DNA of 64,000 bases from Amycolatopsis coloradensis (lineage in GTDB: Bacteria > Actinomycetota > Actinomycetes > Mycobacteriales > Pseudonocardiaceae): NCBI RefSeq assembly GCF_001953865.1, contig NZ_MQUQ01000001.1:1-64000 (forward strand). The letters are read 5' to 3'. Of the stretch, positions 44,675-52,826 are shown piece after piece; position 1 is the stretch's first letter, and every line of letters begins with the position of its first letter. A program made the position numbers and the translations under genes. A model generated the notes under the pieces. The model saw nothing but the letters and a program-made list of their open reading frames with translations, was not told where the DNA came from and made no database searches.

Positions 44675-46245
44675 GCATCCCCGACAACGACCCGGTCCTG
44701 AACATCGCGGTGTTCGCGCTGTTCGTCGCGATCACCCTGTACGTGGTGTACCGCGCCAGTACGCGGAATTCCTCCACTTCGGACTACTACGCGGCGGGCA
44801 GCGCCTTCACCGGGCGGCAGAACGGCATCGCACTTTCGGGTGACTTCCTCTCGGCGGCGTCGTTCCTCGGCATCGCCGGTGCGATCGCGATCCACGGCTA
44901 CGACGGCTTCCTGTACTCCATCGGCTTCCTCGTCGCCTGGTTGGTCGACCTGCTGCTGATCGCGGAATTGCTGCGCAACACCGGCCGCTTCACCATGGGC
45001 GACGTGCTGAGCTTCCGGATGAAGCAGCGGCCGGTCCGCGCCGCGGCCGCGACGTCGACCCTGGTGATCTCCTTCTTCTACATGCTCGCGCAGATGGCGG
45101 GCGCCGGCGGCCTGGTGGCGCTGCTGCTGGACATCCACGGCGGCATCGGCCAGGCACTGGTGATCGGCGTCGTCGGCATCGTCATGGTGCTGTACGTGCT
45201 GGTCGGCGGGATGAAGGGCACCACGTGGGTGCAGATCATCAAGGCGACCATCCTGCTGCTGACCGGGGCGCTGATCACGGTGTTCCTGTTCGGCAAGTTC
45301 GGCTTCAGCTTCTCGAACCTGCTGGCCGCCGCCGCTGACAAGAGCCCGCTCGGCGACGAGCTGCTCCAGCCGGGCGGCTCGTACGGCAAGAGCGAGATCA
45401 CGAAACTCGACTTCGTCTCGCTGGCGCTGGCGCTGGTCCTCGGCGCCGCCGCGCTCCCGCACGTGCTGATGCGCTTCTACACGGTGCCGAACTCGCGCGA
45501 GGCGCGGCGCTCGGTGGTGTGGGCGACCGCGTGCATGACCGTCTTCTATCTCTGCACCCTGGTCATCGGCTTCGGCGCGGCCGCTCTCGTCGGTCCGGAG
45601 GCGATCAAGAACGCGCCGGGCGGGGAGAATTCCGCCGCGCCGCTGCTCGCGCTGAACATCGGCGGCACCGTCCTGCTCGGCATCGTCTCGGCGGTGGCCT
45701 TCGCGACCATTCTCGCCGTCGTCGCCGGGCTGACGATCACCGCTTCGGCCTCCTTCGCCCACGACGTCTACGCCAACATCTTTCAACGCGGCAAGGCGGA
45801 ACCGGCCGCCGAGGTCCGGGTCGCCCGGTTGACCGCGGTCGCCGTCGGGGCGTTCGCGATCGTCGGCGGCATCCTGGCGAACGGGCAGAACATCGCGTTC
45901 CTGGTGGCACTGGCGTTCGCGGTCGCGGCGTCGGCGAACCTTTCGACGCTGCTGTACTCGCTGTTCTGGAAGCGGTTCAACACCACCGGCACGCTGTGGG
46001 GCATCTACGGCGGACTGATCGCGAGCCTGGTGCTCGTGTTCTTCTCGCCGGTGATGTCCGGGGCCGCGGACTCGATCATCAAGAGCGTCGACTTCCACTG
46101 GTTCCCGCTGAAGAACCCGGGGCTGGTGTCGATCCCGTTCTCGTTCCTGTGCGGCATCGTCGGCACCTTCGTCGGCCGCTCGAAGGCGGACCCGGTCAAA
46201 CACGCCGAGATGGAGGTGCGGTCCCTCACCGGGATCGGCTCCTGA
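44671..46245 (+). CDS. Sodium:solute symporter (cation acetate symporter type)
   Basis: A 524-residue SSS transporter with about 13 membrane helices. Segments include STSDYYAAGSAFTGRQNGIA, SGDFLSAASFLGIAGAIAIH, LVGGMKGTTWVQIIKATILL and LPHVLMRFYTVPNSREARRS, as in ActP/MctC. It takes up acetate, propionate or pyruvate with a cation; propionate would connect with sterol degradation, but the substrate is not decided by sequence. It is coupled to the DUF485 gene. Confidence 0.92.
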   Translation: MSIPDNDPVLNIAVFALFVAITLYVVYRASTRNSSTSDYYAAGSAFTGRQNGIALSGDFLSAASFLGIAGAIAIHGYDGFLYSIGFLVAWLVDLLLIAELLRNTGRFTMGDVLSFRMKQRPVRAAAATSTLVISFFYMLAQMAGAGGLVALLLDIHGGIGQALVIGVVGIVMVLYVLVGGMKGTTWVQIIKATILLLTGALITVFLFGKFGFSFSNLLAAAADKSPLGDELLQPGGSYGKSEITKLDFVSLALALVLGAAALPHVLMRFYTVPNSREARRSVVWATACMTVFYLCTLVIGFGAAALVGPEAIKNAPGGENSAAPLLALNIGGTVLLGIVSAVAFATILAVVAGLTITASASFAHDVYANIFQRGKAEPAAEVRVARLTAVAVGAFAIVGGILANGQNIAFLVALAFAVAASANLSTLLYSLFWKRFNTTGTLWGIYGGLIASLVLVFFSPVMSGAADSIIKSVDFHWFPLKNPGLVSIPFSFLCGIVGTFVGRSKADPVKHAEMEVRSLTGIGS

Positions 46246-46395
46246 CCCCCGCCACCCATGCCATGGAGACACTCGGAGGCCGTCCAGCACGCCGACCGGC
46301 CTTCGTCAGAACGTGCGATCGAACCGCAGGCCGTGATCGCCACCTTGAGTCTCAGCAGCCTCACCAGTCACAACGATGCCGCGTGAAGCCGAAGG

Positions 46396-46965
46396 TCATC
46401 GCACCCGGAGACCGTCCAGCACGATCGCGAGCAGCCGCTCGGTGTCCTCGGGCGACGCCTTGCTCGCGGCCGACCCCACCCCGTGGCCCAGCCGCAGGAT
46501 GTCGACCCCGGTGACGTCGGTCCGGATCACACCCTCCTCCTGAGCCGCCTTCACGATCGCGTCGGCAGCGGTCCGCAGCCGCGCCTGGCACCAGCCGAAG
46601 ACCTCGGATCCGGCGTCGACCGACGCCTTCAGCGTCATCGCCAGCCCGTGTTTCTCGACCACGTAGATGACGTGCGTCGCCAGCCACGTCTCGAGCGCCT
46701 TTCCCGGCGGTAGTTTTTCGAGCAGGTCGAAGGCCCGCTGCGCCAGCCCGTCGATCTCGTCGCGGTAGACCGCCTCGATGAGCTTGTCGCGCGTCGGGAA
46801 GTGCCGGTACAGCGTGCCGGCGCCGACGCCCGCGCGTTTGGCGATGTCGTCGGCGGGCACGTCCACGCCGTCGGCGGTGAACGCCACCTTCGCCACGGCC
46901 ACGATGCGCTCGTAGTTGCGCCGGGCGTCCGCGCGCATGGGGCGGGCCGGATCGGCCGTGACCAT
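46396..46965 (-). CDS. TetR-family regulator (SbtR-like C-terminal domain)
   Basis: A 189-residue TetR regulator. ADARRNYERIVAVAKVAFTA precedes the HTH IAKRAGVGAGTLYRHFPTRD; the C-terminal domain (GWCQARLRTAADAIVKAAQE, VDILRLGHGVGSAAS) is of the SbtR-like kind. ATG 46965 has GAGGAGG at good distance; the in-frame GTG 46971 overlaps it. It is divergent from an MFS exporter, with three matching operators between them, so it most likely represses the exporter and itself. Confidence 0.88.
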   Translation of the reverse strand: MVTADPARPMRADARRNYERIVAVAKVAFTADGVDVPADDIAKRAGVGAGTLYRHFPTRDKLIEAVYRDEIDGLAQRAFDLLEKLPPGKALETWLATHVIYVVEKHGLAMTLKASVDAGSEVFGWCQARLRTAADAIVKAAQEEGVIRTDVTGVDILRLGHGVGSAASKASPEDTERLLAIVLDGLRVR

Positions 46966-46990
46966 CTGCACCTCCTCGGGCGACGAAAAC

Positions 46991-47071
46991 GGAGAGGTTC
47001 TCCGAATCCACTTGCGTAAGCGGAGACACTCTCCATATCATCGCTCACGACCTCAAGTGGAGAGTCTCTCC
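46991..47071. promoter_or_regulatory. Three TetR operators GGAGANNNTCTCC
   Basis: Perfect palindromes GGAGAGGTTCTCC (46991-47003), GGAGACACTCTCC (47022-47034) and GGAGAGTCTCTCC (47059-47071) lie in the 137-bp divergent promoter. Centre spacings are 31 and 37 bp. They share the fixed arms but not the 3-bp centre, as expected for one regulator's sites. Confidence 0.82.
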
Positions 47072-47102
47072 GCTTCATCTCGTTACGTCTTCGGAGTATT
47101 CC

Positions 47103-48524
47103 TTGACAGAGCGAACCCTGCGTGCCGAGCCTAGGCCGGAGACGGCCCAGGCCCCACCATCCCCACACCGGCTGGTCCTGCCGATCGTGCTGACCTGCCA
47201 GCTCATGCTCATCCTCGACGCGACGGTGATGAACGTCGCGCTCCCCCGCATCCAGTCCGAACTGGGCTTCACCGACACCGGGCTGTCCTGGGTGATGACC
47301 GCCTACAGCCTCGTCTTCGGCGGTTTGCTGCTGCTCGGCGGACGGGCGGGCGACCTGTTCGGCCGCCGCCGGATGTTCGTCGTGGGCACCGCCGTGTTCA
47401 CCGCCGCGTCCCTGCTCGGCGGCCTCGCCGGTTCGGCGGAGATGCTGATCGCGGCCCGGATCGCCCAAGGTGTCGGCGCCGCGATGGCCGGGCCGAGCAC
47501 CTTGGCGCTGATCACCAGCACGTTCACCGAGGCCAAGGCCAGGGTGCGCGCGCTGGCGCTGTTCTCGGCGATGTCCAGCGGCGGTTTCGCGATCGGCCTG
47601 CTGCTCGGCGGGCTGCTGACCGAATGGATCTCGTGGCGGGCGGCGCTGTACATCAACGTCCCGTTCGGGCTCGCGATCGTCCTGCTGACCTCGCGATACG
47701 TAGCCGATCCCCCTCGACAGCGCGCACGGCTGGACCTCCCCGGCGCGTTCACCGGCACCTTCGGCGTCGGCTCGCTCGTGTTCGCGTTCACCCACGCCGC
47801 GTCGGACGGCTGGGGCGACACCGTCACCCTTGGCAGCCTCGCGGCCGGGCTGGCCCTGCTGGCCGCGTTCCTCACGATCGAGACGCGGGTGAGCCGGCCG
47901 CTGATCCCCTTGCGGCTGTTCGCCGAACGCAACCGCGCCGCGGCCTACGTCAACTTCTTCCTCGGGCCGATGGCCATGATGTCGATGTTCTTCTTCCTGA
48001 CCCAGTTCTTGCAGGACATCGCGGGGTTCGCCGCGCTGGAGACCGGCTTCGCGTTCCTGCCGATGGCCCTGTGCATGTTCGGGCTCAGCAGGCTGATCCC
48101 GCGGCTGCTTCCCCGGTTCGGCCCGAAGCCGCTCGCGCTGACCGGCACGGCGTTGATGACCGGCGGGGTCGCCTGGCTGACCACGCTCACCACCGAAAGC
48201 GAGTACTTCTCGCACCTGCTCGGGCCGATGGTGCTGATGGGTGTCGGCGCGGGGCTGGCGTTCTCCCCGCTGAGCGTGATCATCATGGCGACGGTGCCCG
48301 CCGAAGACGCGGGCGCGGCAGGCGGGGTCTTGCAGACTTTGCAGCAGACAGGCGCGACGCTGGGGCTCGCGATCCTGATCACGGTGTTCGGCGCGGTGAC
48401 GCGGACCCCGTCCGGGGACCCGGCGCAGACCACCGTCGACGGGATGACCTCGGCCTTCGCCACCGCCGCCGCGGTGACGGCGTTGTCCTTCCTGGTGGCG
48501 CTGACCTTCCGGCGCCGGGCTTAG
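47103..48524 (+). CDS. MFS drug exporter (DHA2, 14-helix type)
   Basis: A 473-residue transporter of the EmrB/QacA group. LDATVMNVALPRIQSELGF is the DHA2 motif in helix 1; GGRAGDLFGRRRMFVVG is motif A, and RIAQGVGAAMAGPSTLALI is also typical. It exports drugs or metabolites by proton antiport; its substrate should be the ligand of the adjacent TetR. The start is an unusual TTG at 47103, supported by GGAG 7 nt upstream. Its end overlaps the convergent DUF3817 gene by 4 bp. Confidence 0.92.
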   Translation: MTERTLRAEPRPETAQAPPSPHRLVLPIVLTCQLMLILDATVMNVALPRIQSELGFTDTGLSWVMTAYSLVFGGLLLLGGRAGDLFGRRRMFVVGTAVFTAASLLGGLAGSAEMLIAARIAQGVGAAMAGPSTLALITSTFTEAKARVRALALFSAMSSGGFAIGLLLGGLLTEWISWRAALYINVPFGLAIVLLTSRYVADPPRQRARLDLPGAFTGTFGVGSLVFAFTHAASDGWGDTVTLGSLAAGLALLAAFLTIETRVSRPLIPLRLFAERNRAAAYVNFFLGPMAMMSMFFFLTQFLQDIAGFAALETGFAFLPMALCMFGLSRLIPRLLPRFGPKPLALTGTALMTGGVAWLTTLTTESEYFSHLLGPMVLMGVGAGLAFSPLSVIIMATVPAEDAGAAGGVLQTLQQTGATLGLAILITVFGAVTRTPSGDPAQTTVDGMTSAFATAAAVTALSFLVALTFRRRA

Positions 48525-48874
48525 AGCTTGACGCCCGCCTGGACCTTGTGCGTGACCTTGCGCTCCATCACGAAGGAGAAGAACGGGACGCAGCCGGCGA
48601 TCAGCACGAGGAGGGTGCCCTTCATCGACCAGCGGGCCTTGATCGCGAGGTCGACCGAAAGCAGCAGGTAGATCAGGTAGAGCCCGCCGTGGACCATGGG
48701 GATCATCTTCACGAACTGGGGAAGTTCCACGCGGAAGACGTACTGCAGCAGCATCTCGACGACCAGCCCGAGCAGGGCGACACCGGTGGCGTACGCCGCG
48801 ACGCGGAAGCGGATCAGCGGCCCGCCCAGCGAGACCGGGCGGGCCGGGGCGGCGTCGTCAGTTCGGGTGGTCAT
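48521..48874 (-). CDS. DUF3817 membrane protein
   Basis: A 117-residue membrane protein with three hydrophobic helices: RVAAYATGVALLGLVVEMLL, then MIPMVHGGLYLIYLLLSVDL and GTLLVLIAGCVPFFSFVMER. The VHG and PF.SF.ME motifs are typical of DUF3817. Function unknown. ATG 48874; the upstream gene on the same strand ends 23 bp earlier, so the two may be co-transcribed. Confidence 0.85.
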   Translation of the reverse strand: MTTRTDDAAPARPVSLGGPLIRFRVAAYATGVALLGLVVEMLLQYVFRVELPQFVKMIPMVHGGLYLIYLLLSVDLAIKARWSMKGTLLVLIAGCVPFFSFVMERKVTHKVQAGVKL

Positions 48875-48897
48875 AGGGTCTCGAACCTCTCTGGGGA

Positions 48898-49275
48898 CTA
48901 CTTGTCGCGGGCGTTGAGTTCGCGCAGGTACTTGTTGTACGCGGCGAGCTCGTCGTCTTCGGGAGCGGACGGCGCGGGCTCCGGAACACGCCTCCGCCGG
49001 GGCGCGGGCACTTCGGGGACGACGGTCCCGGCCGTCCGCTCCGGGGTGTCGGCTTCCGCGGCCTGACGGCGGAGCTTGCGGATCCGCCAGAACATGAACG
49101 CGGGGAACAGCCCGAACAGTGGCCACTGGAGGACGTAACCGAGGTTCTGGAAGGTCCCGCTCGCCGAGGAGAAGCGCTCCCACTGCCACCAGGCGAGCCC
49201 GCAGCACAGCGCCAGGCTCACCAGGCAGACGCCGGCGATGCCGAGGCGGCGCAGGGTGACAGGCGATGCGGGCAC
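48898..49275 (-). CDS. Uncharacterised actinobacterial two-helix membrane protein
   Basis: A 125-residue protein I cannot name. Helix 1 is LGIAGVCLVSLALCCGLAWW, helix 2 LQWPLFGLFPAFMFW; the conserved-looking WWQWERFSSASGTFQNLGY lies between them. The last 60 residues are hydrophilic and end in ELAAYNKYLRELNARDK, a C-terminus I associate with proteins that commonly lie next to DUF3817 in this phylum. It starts at GTG 49275. It precedes the DUF3817 gene on the same strand. Confidence 0.7.
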   Translation of the reverse strand: MPASPVTLRRLGIAGVCLVSLALCCGLAWWQWERFSSASGTFQNLGYVLQWPLFGLFPAFMFWRIRKLRRQAAEADTPERTAGTVVPEVPAPRRRRVPEPAPSAPEDDELAAYNKYLRELNARDK

Positions 49276-49367
49276 GCGTCGACGCTAGCACTGGCCGCGC
49301 GGCGAAAGTTCGGCGACCGGGCCGCTCGGGACCTTGGTCCCGGCCGCTCCGGAGATGTCATGAGCGG

Positions 49368-50252
49368 TCACTTCGCGGTCTGAACGGCCTTCGCGTAATC
49401 GTCCGCCAGCCCGAAGACCTTCCGCGCGTACTCCGTCGAGTTGTTGTACGACAGGATCCCGGCCCACCAGCCCGAGGCCGCCGACATGTCCCGGTTGTTC
49501 ACGCACAGGTAGCGCGCCGCCGCCAGGGTCGCGTCGTCGATCTGCTGCGGGTCGCCGGCGCCGTCGCGGTTGCCGTCGGCGGCGTACCGGCGCCAGGTGC
49601 TGGGGATGAACTGCATCGGGCCGACAGCGCGGTCGACGGCCGCGTCGCCGTCGAACTGGCCGCCGTCGGTGTCGCCGATCGCCTTGACGCCGGGCGACCC
49701 GTCGAGCGGGACGCCGATGATCGGCTTCGAGGGCCGTCCGTCCTGGCCGAGGACGGCACCGCCGTACTGGCCATGATTCGACTCGATCCGGCCGATGCCC
49801 GCCAGGGTGGCCCACGAGATCTTGCAGTTCGGCTGCAGCTGGCGCATCGCCAGCTCGGCGTTGCCGTAGGCGAGCAGCGCCCTGGCCGGGATGCCGGTGG
49901 CCCGCGCCGCCCGGTCGGTCCAGGCGGCCAGCGGGTCCTTGCCCGGTTTCGGCTGCGCCTGCTGCGGGAGGGTCTGCTGGGCCGCGCCGCCGGCGGGGGT
50001 GGCGTTGACCGGGACGACCGTCCCCGGTTTGACGTCCGCCGCCTTGACCTGCAAAGCGGGGATCTCCATCGTCGTCGGGCTCGCGACCGGGGCGGACGCC
50101 TTGGTCACCAGCCAGATCCCTCCCCCGGCGAGGCCGAGCACGGCCAGCACGATCACCAGCCTGCCGAGGACGGCGGCGCCCACCCCGCGGCGTGGCGGCG
50201 CGGGCGTGGCCTGGTCGGCGACGAACTCGTCGTTTTCCGGGGTGGTGCGCAC
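49368..50252 (-). CDS. Lytic murein transglycosylase, membrane anchored
   Basis: A 294-residue protein. A single membrane helix (LGRLVIVLAVLGLAGGGIWL, about 30-50) is followed by a Pro/Gln-rich linker and an MltB-type (SLT_2) domain: ISWATLAGIGRIESNHGQYG with the catalytic Glu, AVGPMQFIPSTWRRYAADGN and AARYLCVNNRDM. It should cleave peptidoglycan outside the membrane. GTG 50252 has GGAGG 9 nt upstream. Confidence 0.9.
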   Translation of the reverse strand: MRTTPENDEFVADQATPAPPRRGVGAAVLGRLVIVLAVLGLAGGGIWLVTKASAPVASPTTMEIPALQVKAADVKPGTVVPVNATPAGGAAQQTLPQQAQPKPGKDPLAAWTDRAARATGIPARALLAYGNAELAMRQLQPNCKISWATLAGIGRIESNHGQYGGAVLGQDGRPSKPIIGVPLDGSPGVKAIGDTDGGQFDGDAAVDRAVGPMQFIPSTWRRYAADGNRDGAGDPQQIDDATLAAARYLCVNNRDMSAASGWWAGILSYNNSTEYARKVFGLADDYAKAVQTAK

Positions 50253-50383
50253 GAAGCGAGTCCTCCAGCGTGGGCGGCGATCACGACCGATGCTCCAACA
50301 ACGAGCCCGCGCAGGTTAGCGTTACGCGGTTGCCGAGATCGCCCCTGCCACGCCGGTTCACCCGGGCGTGCGAGAAGTTCTCG

Positions 50384-50866
50384 TCAGGCGGACTTCTGCT
50401 GCCTCGCCAGTCGCGCCACGCACCAGGCCGGAGCGCTGCCGCGGCGAAGGTGCTGCAAAACGGTCATGGGGCCGAGACGGCGGCTCAGGTCGGACGGGGC
50501 GAGCCCGGCCGCGCGGTAGTCGAGGGCGCGCTGGTCGAGCGGGCTGATGCCGGCGTCCCACCAGGCTTCGGCCTCGGTGACGCCGCCGACCATCTGCCAC
50601 CAGCCAGCGGCGGCGACGAGCAGGTCCTGCGGCACGCCGGGAAGACGGCTGCGCATCGCGTCGAGGTAGCCGGGGTCGGTGGCCTCGACCGGCGCCCACC
50701 GCGCCTGGCCGGACTGCTGCCGCTGGCCGGGGATACCGGGAGCTTGGCGGGGCACGTCGGCCAGCCACGCCGACGCGATCCGGTCGGCCTCCTGCTCCTC
50801 GGGGGTTTGCTCGCGCTCGGCGGCCCACTGCCGGATCAACGCATCGACTCCGGGATCTCCGGTCAT
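50384..50866 (-). CDS. Hypothetical protein with Trp-rich segment
   Basis: A 160-residue soluble protein without a recognised domain. The N-terminus is acidic (MTGDPGVDALIRQWAAEREQ), the centre has LLVAAAGWWQMVGGVTEAEAWWDAG and the end DLSRRLGPMTVLQHLRRGSAPAW. The last part looks helix-turn-helix-like but weakly. GGAGGCAGGG stands before ATG 50866. It precedes the lytic transglycosylase gene by 131 bp on the same strand. Confidence 0.65.
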   Translation of the reverse strand: MTGDPGVDALIRQWAAEREQTPEEQEADRIASAWLADVPRQAPGIPGQRQQSGQARWAPVEATDPGYLDAMRSRLPGVPQDLLVAAAGWWQMVGGVTEAEAWWDAGISPLDQRALDYRAAGLAPSDLSRRLGPMTVLQHLRRGSAPAWCVARLARQQKSA

Positions 50867-51217
50867 CCCTGCCTCCTCATGATTCCCCGACTGACAAGTC
50901 CTGACTTACTTGCCCGGCTGGAAGTTCCCGCTGCTCTGGGGCTCGCACCTGCGGAAACTCCTCGCCCAGGAGGCCGGCTCCGGCGCCTGGAGGGCCAACC
51001 GATCACGCAATGTGAGCACCGTAGGGGCGCGGAGGTCTCTTCCGCCAGAGCTTCCCGGGCACGAATTCGTCGACCAGCGGGTTTCCGGGGGCAATCCACC
51101 CGGATGGTCGAGTCACCCGACCGAAATCTGAGACGGGTGACTCTGAGTGATAACCGCTGGTGGATGCGCACGGTGATCACCGGCGTCACCGAGGACACCG
51201 GGAAAGGGCACGACCGG
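50867..51217. other. Intergenic region with a perfect hairpin
   Basis: No gene is supported in these 351 bp. GAGTCACCCG (51110-51119) and CGGGTGACTC (51134-51143) form a perfect 10-bp stem with a 14-nt loop, about 75 bp beyond the stop of the 55-residue gene. It could be that gene's terminator or part of a structured leader for the gene at 50384-50866. Confidence 0.45.
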
Positions 51218-51385
51218 TCAGGAGAAGAGGCTCCGGACGAACGTCACGATGGCTTCGGCACCGGACCGGAGCCAGCCGAGCGCGGTGTGGACGGCGTCGG
51301 CGGATTGGGTCGGCCTGCTGATCAAAAAGAAGAGCACGAGCGCGACGACGGCGATCACAACGAATTTCTTCAAGCCGGGCGACAT
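51218..51385 (-). CDS. Small single-helix membrane protein (55 residues)
   Basis: From ATG 51385, with a GGATGGAG site just upstream, the frame encodes 55 residues: MSPGLKKFVVIAVVALVLFF, then LISRPTQSADAVHTALGWLR and an amphipathic end SGAEAIVTFVRSLFS. There is one membrane helix with a positively charged N-terminus. The composition and the amphipathic second half look like a real small protein, and I have the impression that similar proteins are widespread in the family, but I cannot assign a function. Confidence 0.7.
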   Translation of the reverse strand: MSPGLKKFVVIAVVALVLFFLISRPTQSADAVHTALGWLRSGAEAIVTFVRSLFS

Positions 51386-51515
51386 GGCTCCATCCCATCA
51401 CACCGTAGTGTCCAGACGATGACTCCGCGCGCACTGCGGACTTTGTCACCACTTTAAGGAGATCCGGGCCCCGCTGCCCACTCTGCCCACCCGGATTCGT
51501 CTCAGGGAGCGATCG

Positions 51516-52034
51516 ATGAGCGAAAACGTTCTCGTCCACCGGGACGGACCGGTGACGACGATCACGCTGAACCGGCCCGAAGCCCGGAACGCGGTGGACG
51601 GCCCGACCGCGGCCGCGCTGGCGGACGCGTTCCGCGCCTTCGACAGCGACGAGGAGACCGCGGTCGCCGTCCTCACCGGTTCGGGTGACGCCTTCTGCGC
51701 AGGAGCCGATCTGAAGGCCGTCGGCACCGACCGCGGCAACTCGCTCGGGCCGGCGGGCGACGGGCCGATGGGACCCACGCGGATGGTGTTGTCGAAGCCG
51801 GTGATCGCCGCGGTTCGCGGGCACGCCGTCGCGGGCGGCCTGGAGCTGGCCCTGTGGTGCGATCTGCGGGTCGCCGACAGCACAGCCGTGTTCGGGGTGT
51901 TCTGCCGTCGCTGGGGCGTGCCGCTGATCGACGGCGGCACGGTGCGCCTCCCCCGGCTGATCGGGCACTCCAGGGCGATGGACCTCAGTGGCGGCGCGGG
52001 GCGGCACGGCAGTTTCGGGAACAACCGGCCCTGA
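51516..52034 (+). pseudogene. Enoyl-CoA hydratase/isomerase, C-terminally truncated
   Basis: The 172-residue frame is a crotonase: TITLNRPEARNAVDG, DAFCAGADLKAV (oxyanion hole), HAVAGGLELALWCDLRVAD and FCRRWGVPLIDGGTVRLPRL. Family members have about 255-260 residues. Similarity ends abruptly after GHSRAMDL, where ILTGR and the C-terminal trimer helix should follow; instead come SGGAGRHGSFGNNRP and a stop. The following 250 bp contain tandem repeats instead of coding sequence. The catalytic Glu of the second half-motif is not clearly present, so it is probably inactive. Confidence 0.75.
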
Positions 52035-52079
52035 GCGGCCGGTGCACTGTCGTGAGTGGCGGGCCTCCCCGTTCGCCGA

Positions 52080-52174
52080 ACTCACGTGCTTGGACACGTC
52101 ACTCGCGTGCTTGGAAACGTAACTCGCGTGTGCGGTCTCCAAACACGCGAGATACGGCTCTGATCACGCGAGTG
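52080..52174. repeat. 21-bp tandem repeats with inverted copies
   Basis: Units at 52080-52100 and 52101-52121 (ACTCRCGTGCTTGGAMACGT plus one base) are followed by a partial third copy (52122-52131) and by inverted ACACGCGAG (52143-52151) and ATCACGCGAGTG (52163-52174). The unit length equals that of the repeat at 23784-23887, though the sequence differs. It lies between the truncated crotonase and the GNAT gene; no gene is seen in the rest of the 255-bp gap. Confidence 0.65.
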
Positions 52175-52289
52175 CGGGGTTTGAACCGGGCTCCTGCTGG
52201 ACGCACAAACCTCCGGCGCGGGACACCAGGCGCAAGACGTACCCGGGGCGTCACGATGGTTCGGCGGCCCTCGGTCCTAGCCTCAGCGG

Positions 52290-52826
52290 ATGGACGAAAC
52301 CGGAGTCTCGCTCAGACCGGTGTACGAAAACGACCTGCCGATGCTCGAAGCGCTGACGAACGACCCACAGGCGGCGGGCACGTTCGAATGGCACGGCTGG
52401 CACGACCCGCACTTCCTGCGCCGCCGCTGGGCCGAGACCGGCATGCTCGCGGCGGACAACGGGATACTGATGATCATGCTAGACGGGCGGCGGCTCGGCT
52501 TCGTGTCCTGGCACAAGACCAGGTCCGGGTCGACGTCGTACTGCTGGAACGCCGGCCTCGTGCTGATCCCCGAGGCACGCGGCCACGGCCACGGGACCGA
52601 GGCGCAGCGGCAGCTGGTCCGTTATCTCTTCGCGCACACGCAGATGAACCGCGTCGAGGCGTCGACGGAGGCGGGCAACGTCGCGGAGCAGCGCTCCCTG
52701 ACGAAGGCGGGCTTCACCAGGGAGGGCGTGCTGCGCGGCTACGGATTCCGGGACGGGGCCTGGCGCGACCACATCCTCTATTCGATGCTGCGGTCCGATC
52801 TGGACCCCGGCCCGGAAAGTCCTTAA
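52290..52826 (+). CDS. GNAT family N-acetyltransferase
   Basis: A 178-residue RimJ/RimL-type GNAT: VSLRPVYENDLPMLEALTND at the start, GLVLIPEARGHGHGTEAQRQ (acetyl-CoA loop) and VEASTEAGNVAEQRSLTKAG, then FTREGVLRGYGFRDGAWRD. It probably acetylates an N-terminus or small amine; the substrate is unknown. ATG 52290 has a TAGCCT box 8 bp upstream, suggesting a leaderless mRNA. Its end overlaps the convergent racemase gene by 4 bp. Confidence 0.87.
   Translation: MDETGVSLRPVYENDLPMLEALTNDPQAAGTFEWHGWHDPHFLRRRWAETGMLAADNGILMIMLDGRRLGFVSWHKTRSGSTSYCWNAGLVLIPEARGHGHGTEAQRQLVRYLFAHTQMNRVEASTEAGNVAEQRSLTKAGFTREGVLRGYGFRDGAWRDHILYSMLRSDLDPGPESP

Noticed and set aside
50867..51217. A cyclic di-AMP or other known riboswitch upstream of the cell-wall genes
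   Set aside because: A hairpin is present but I could not match conserved riboswitch core positions by eye; a covariance-model search would be needed, and a significant hit would reverse this.
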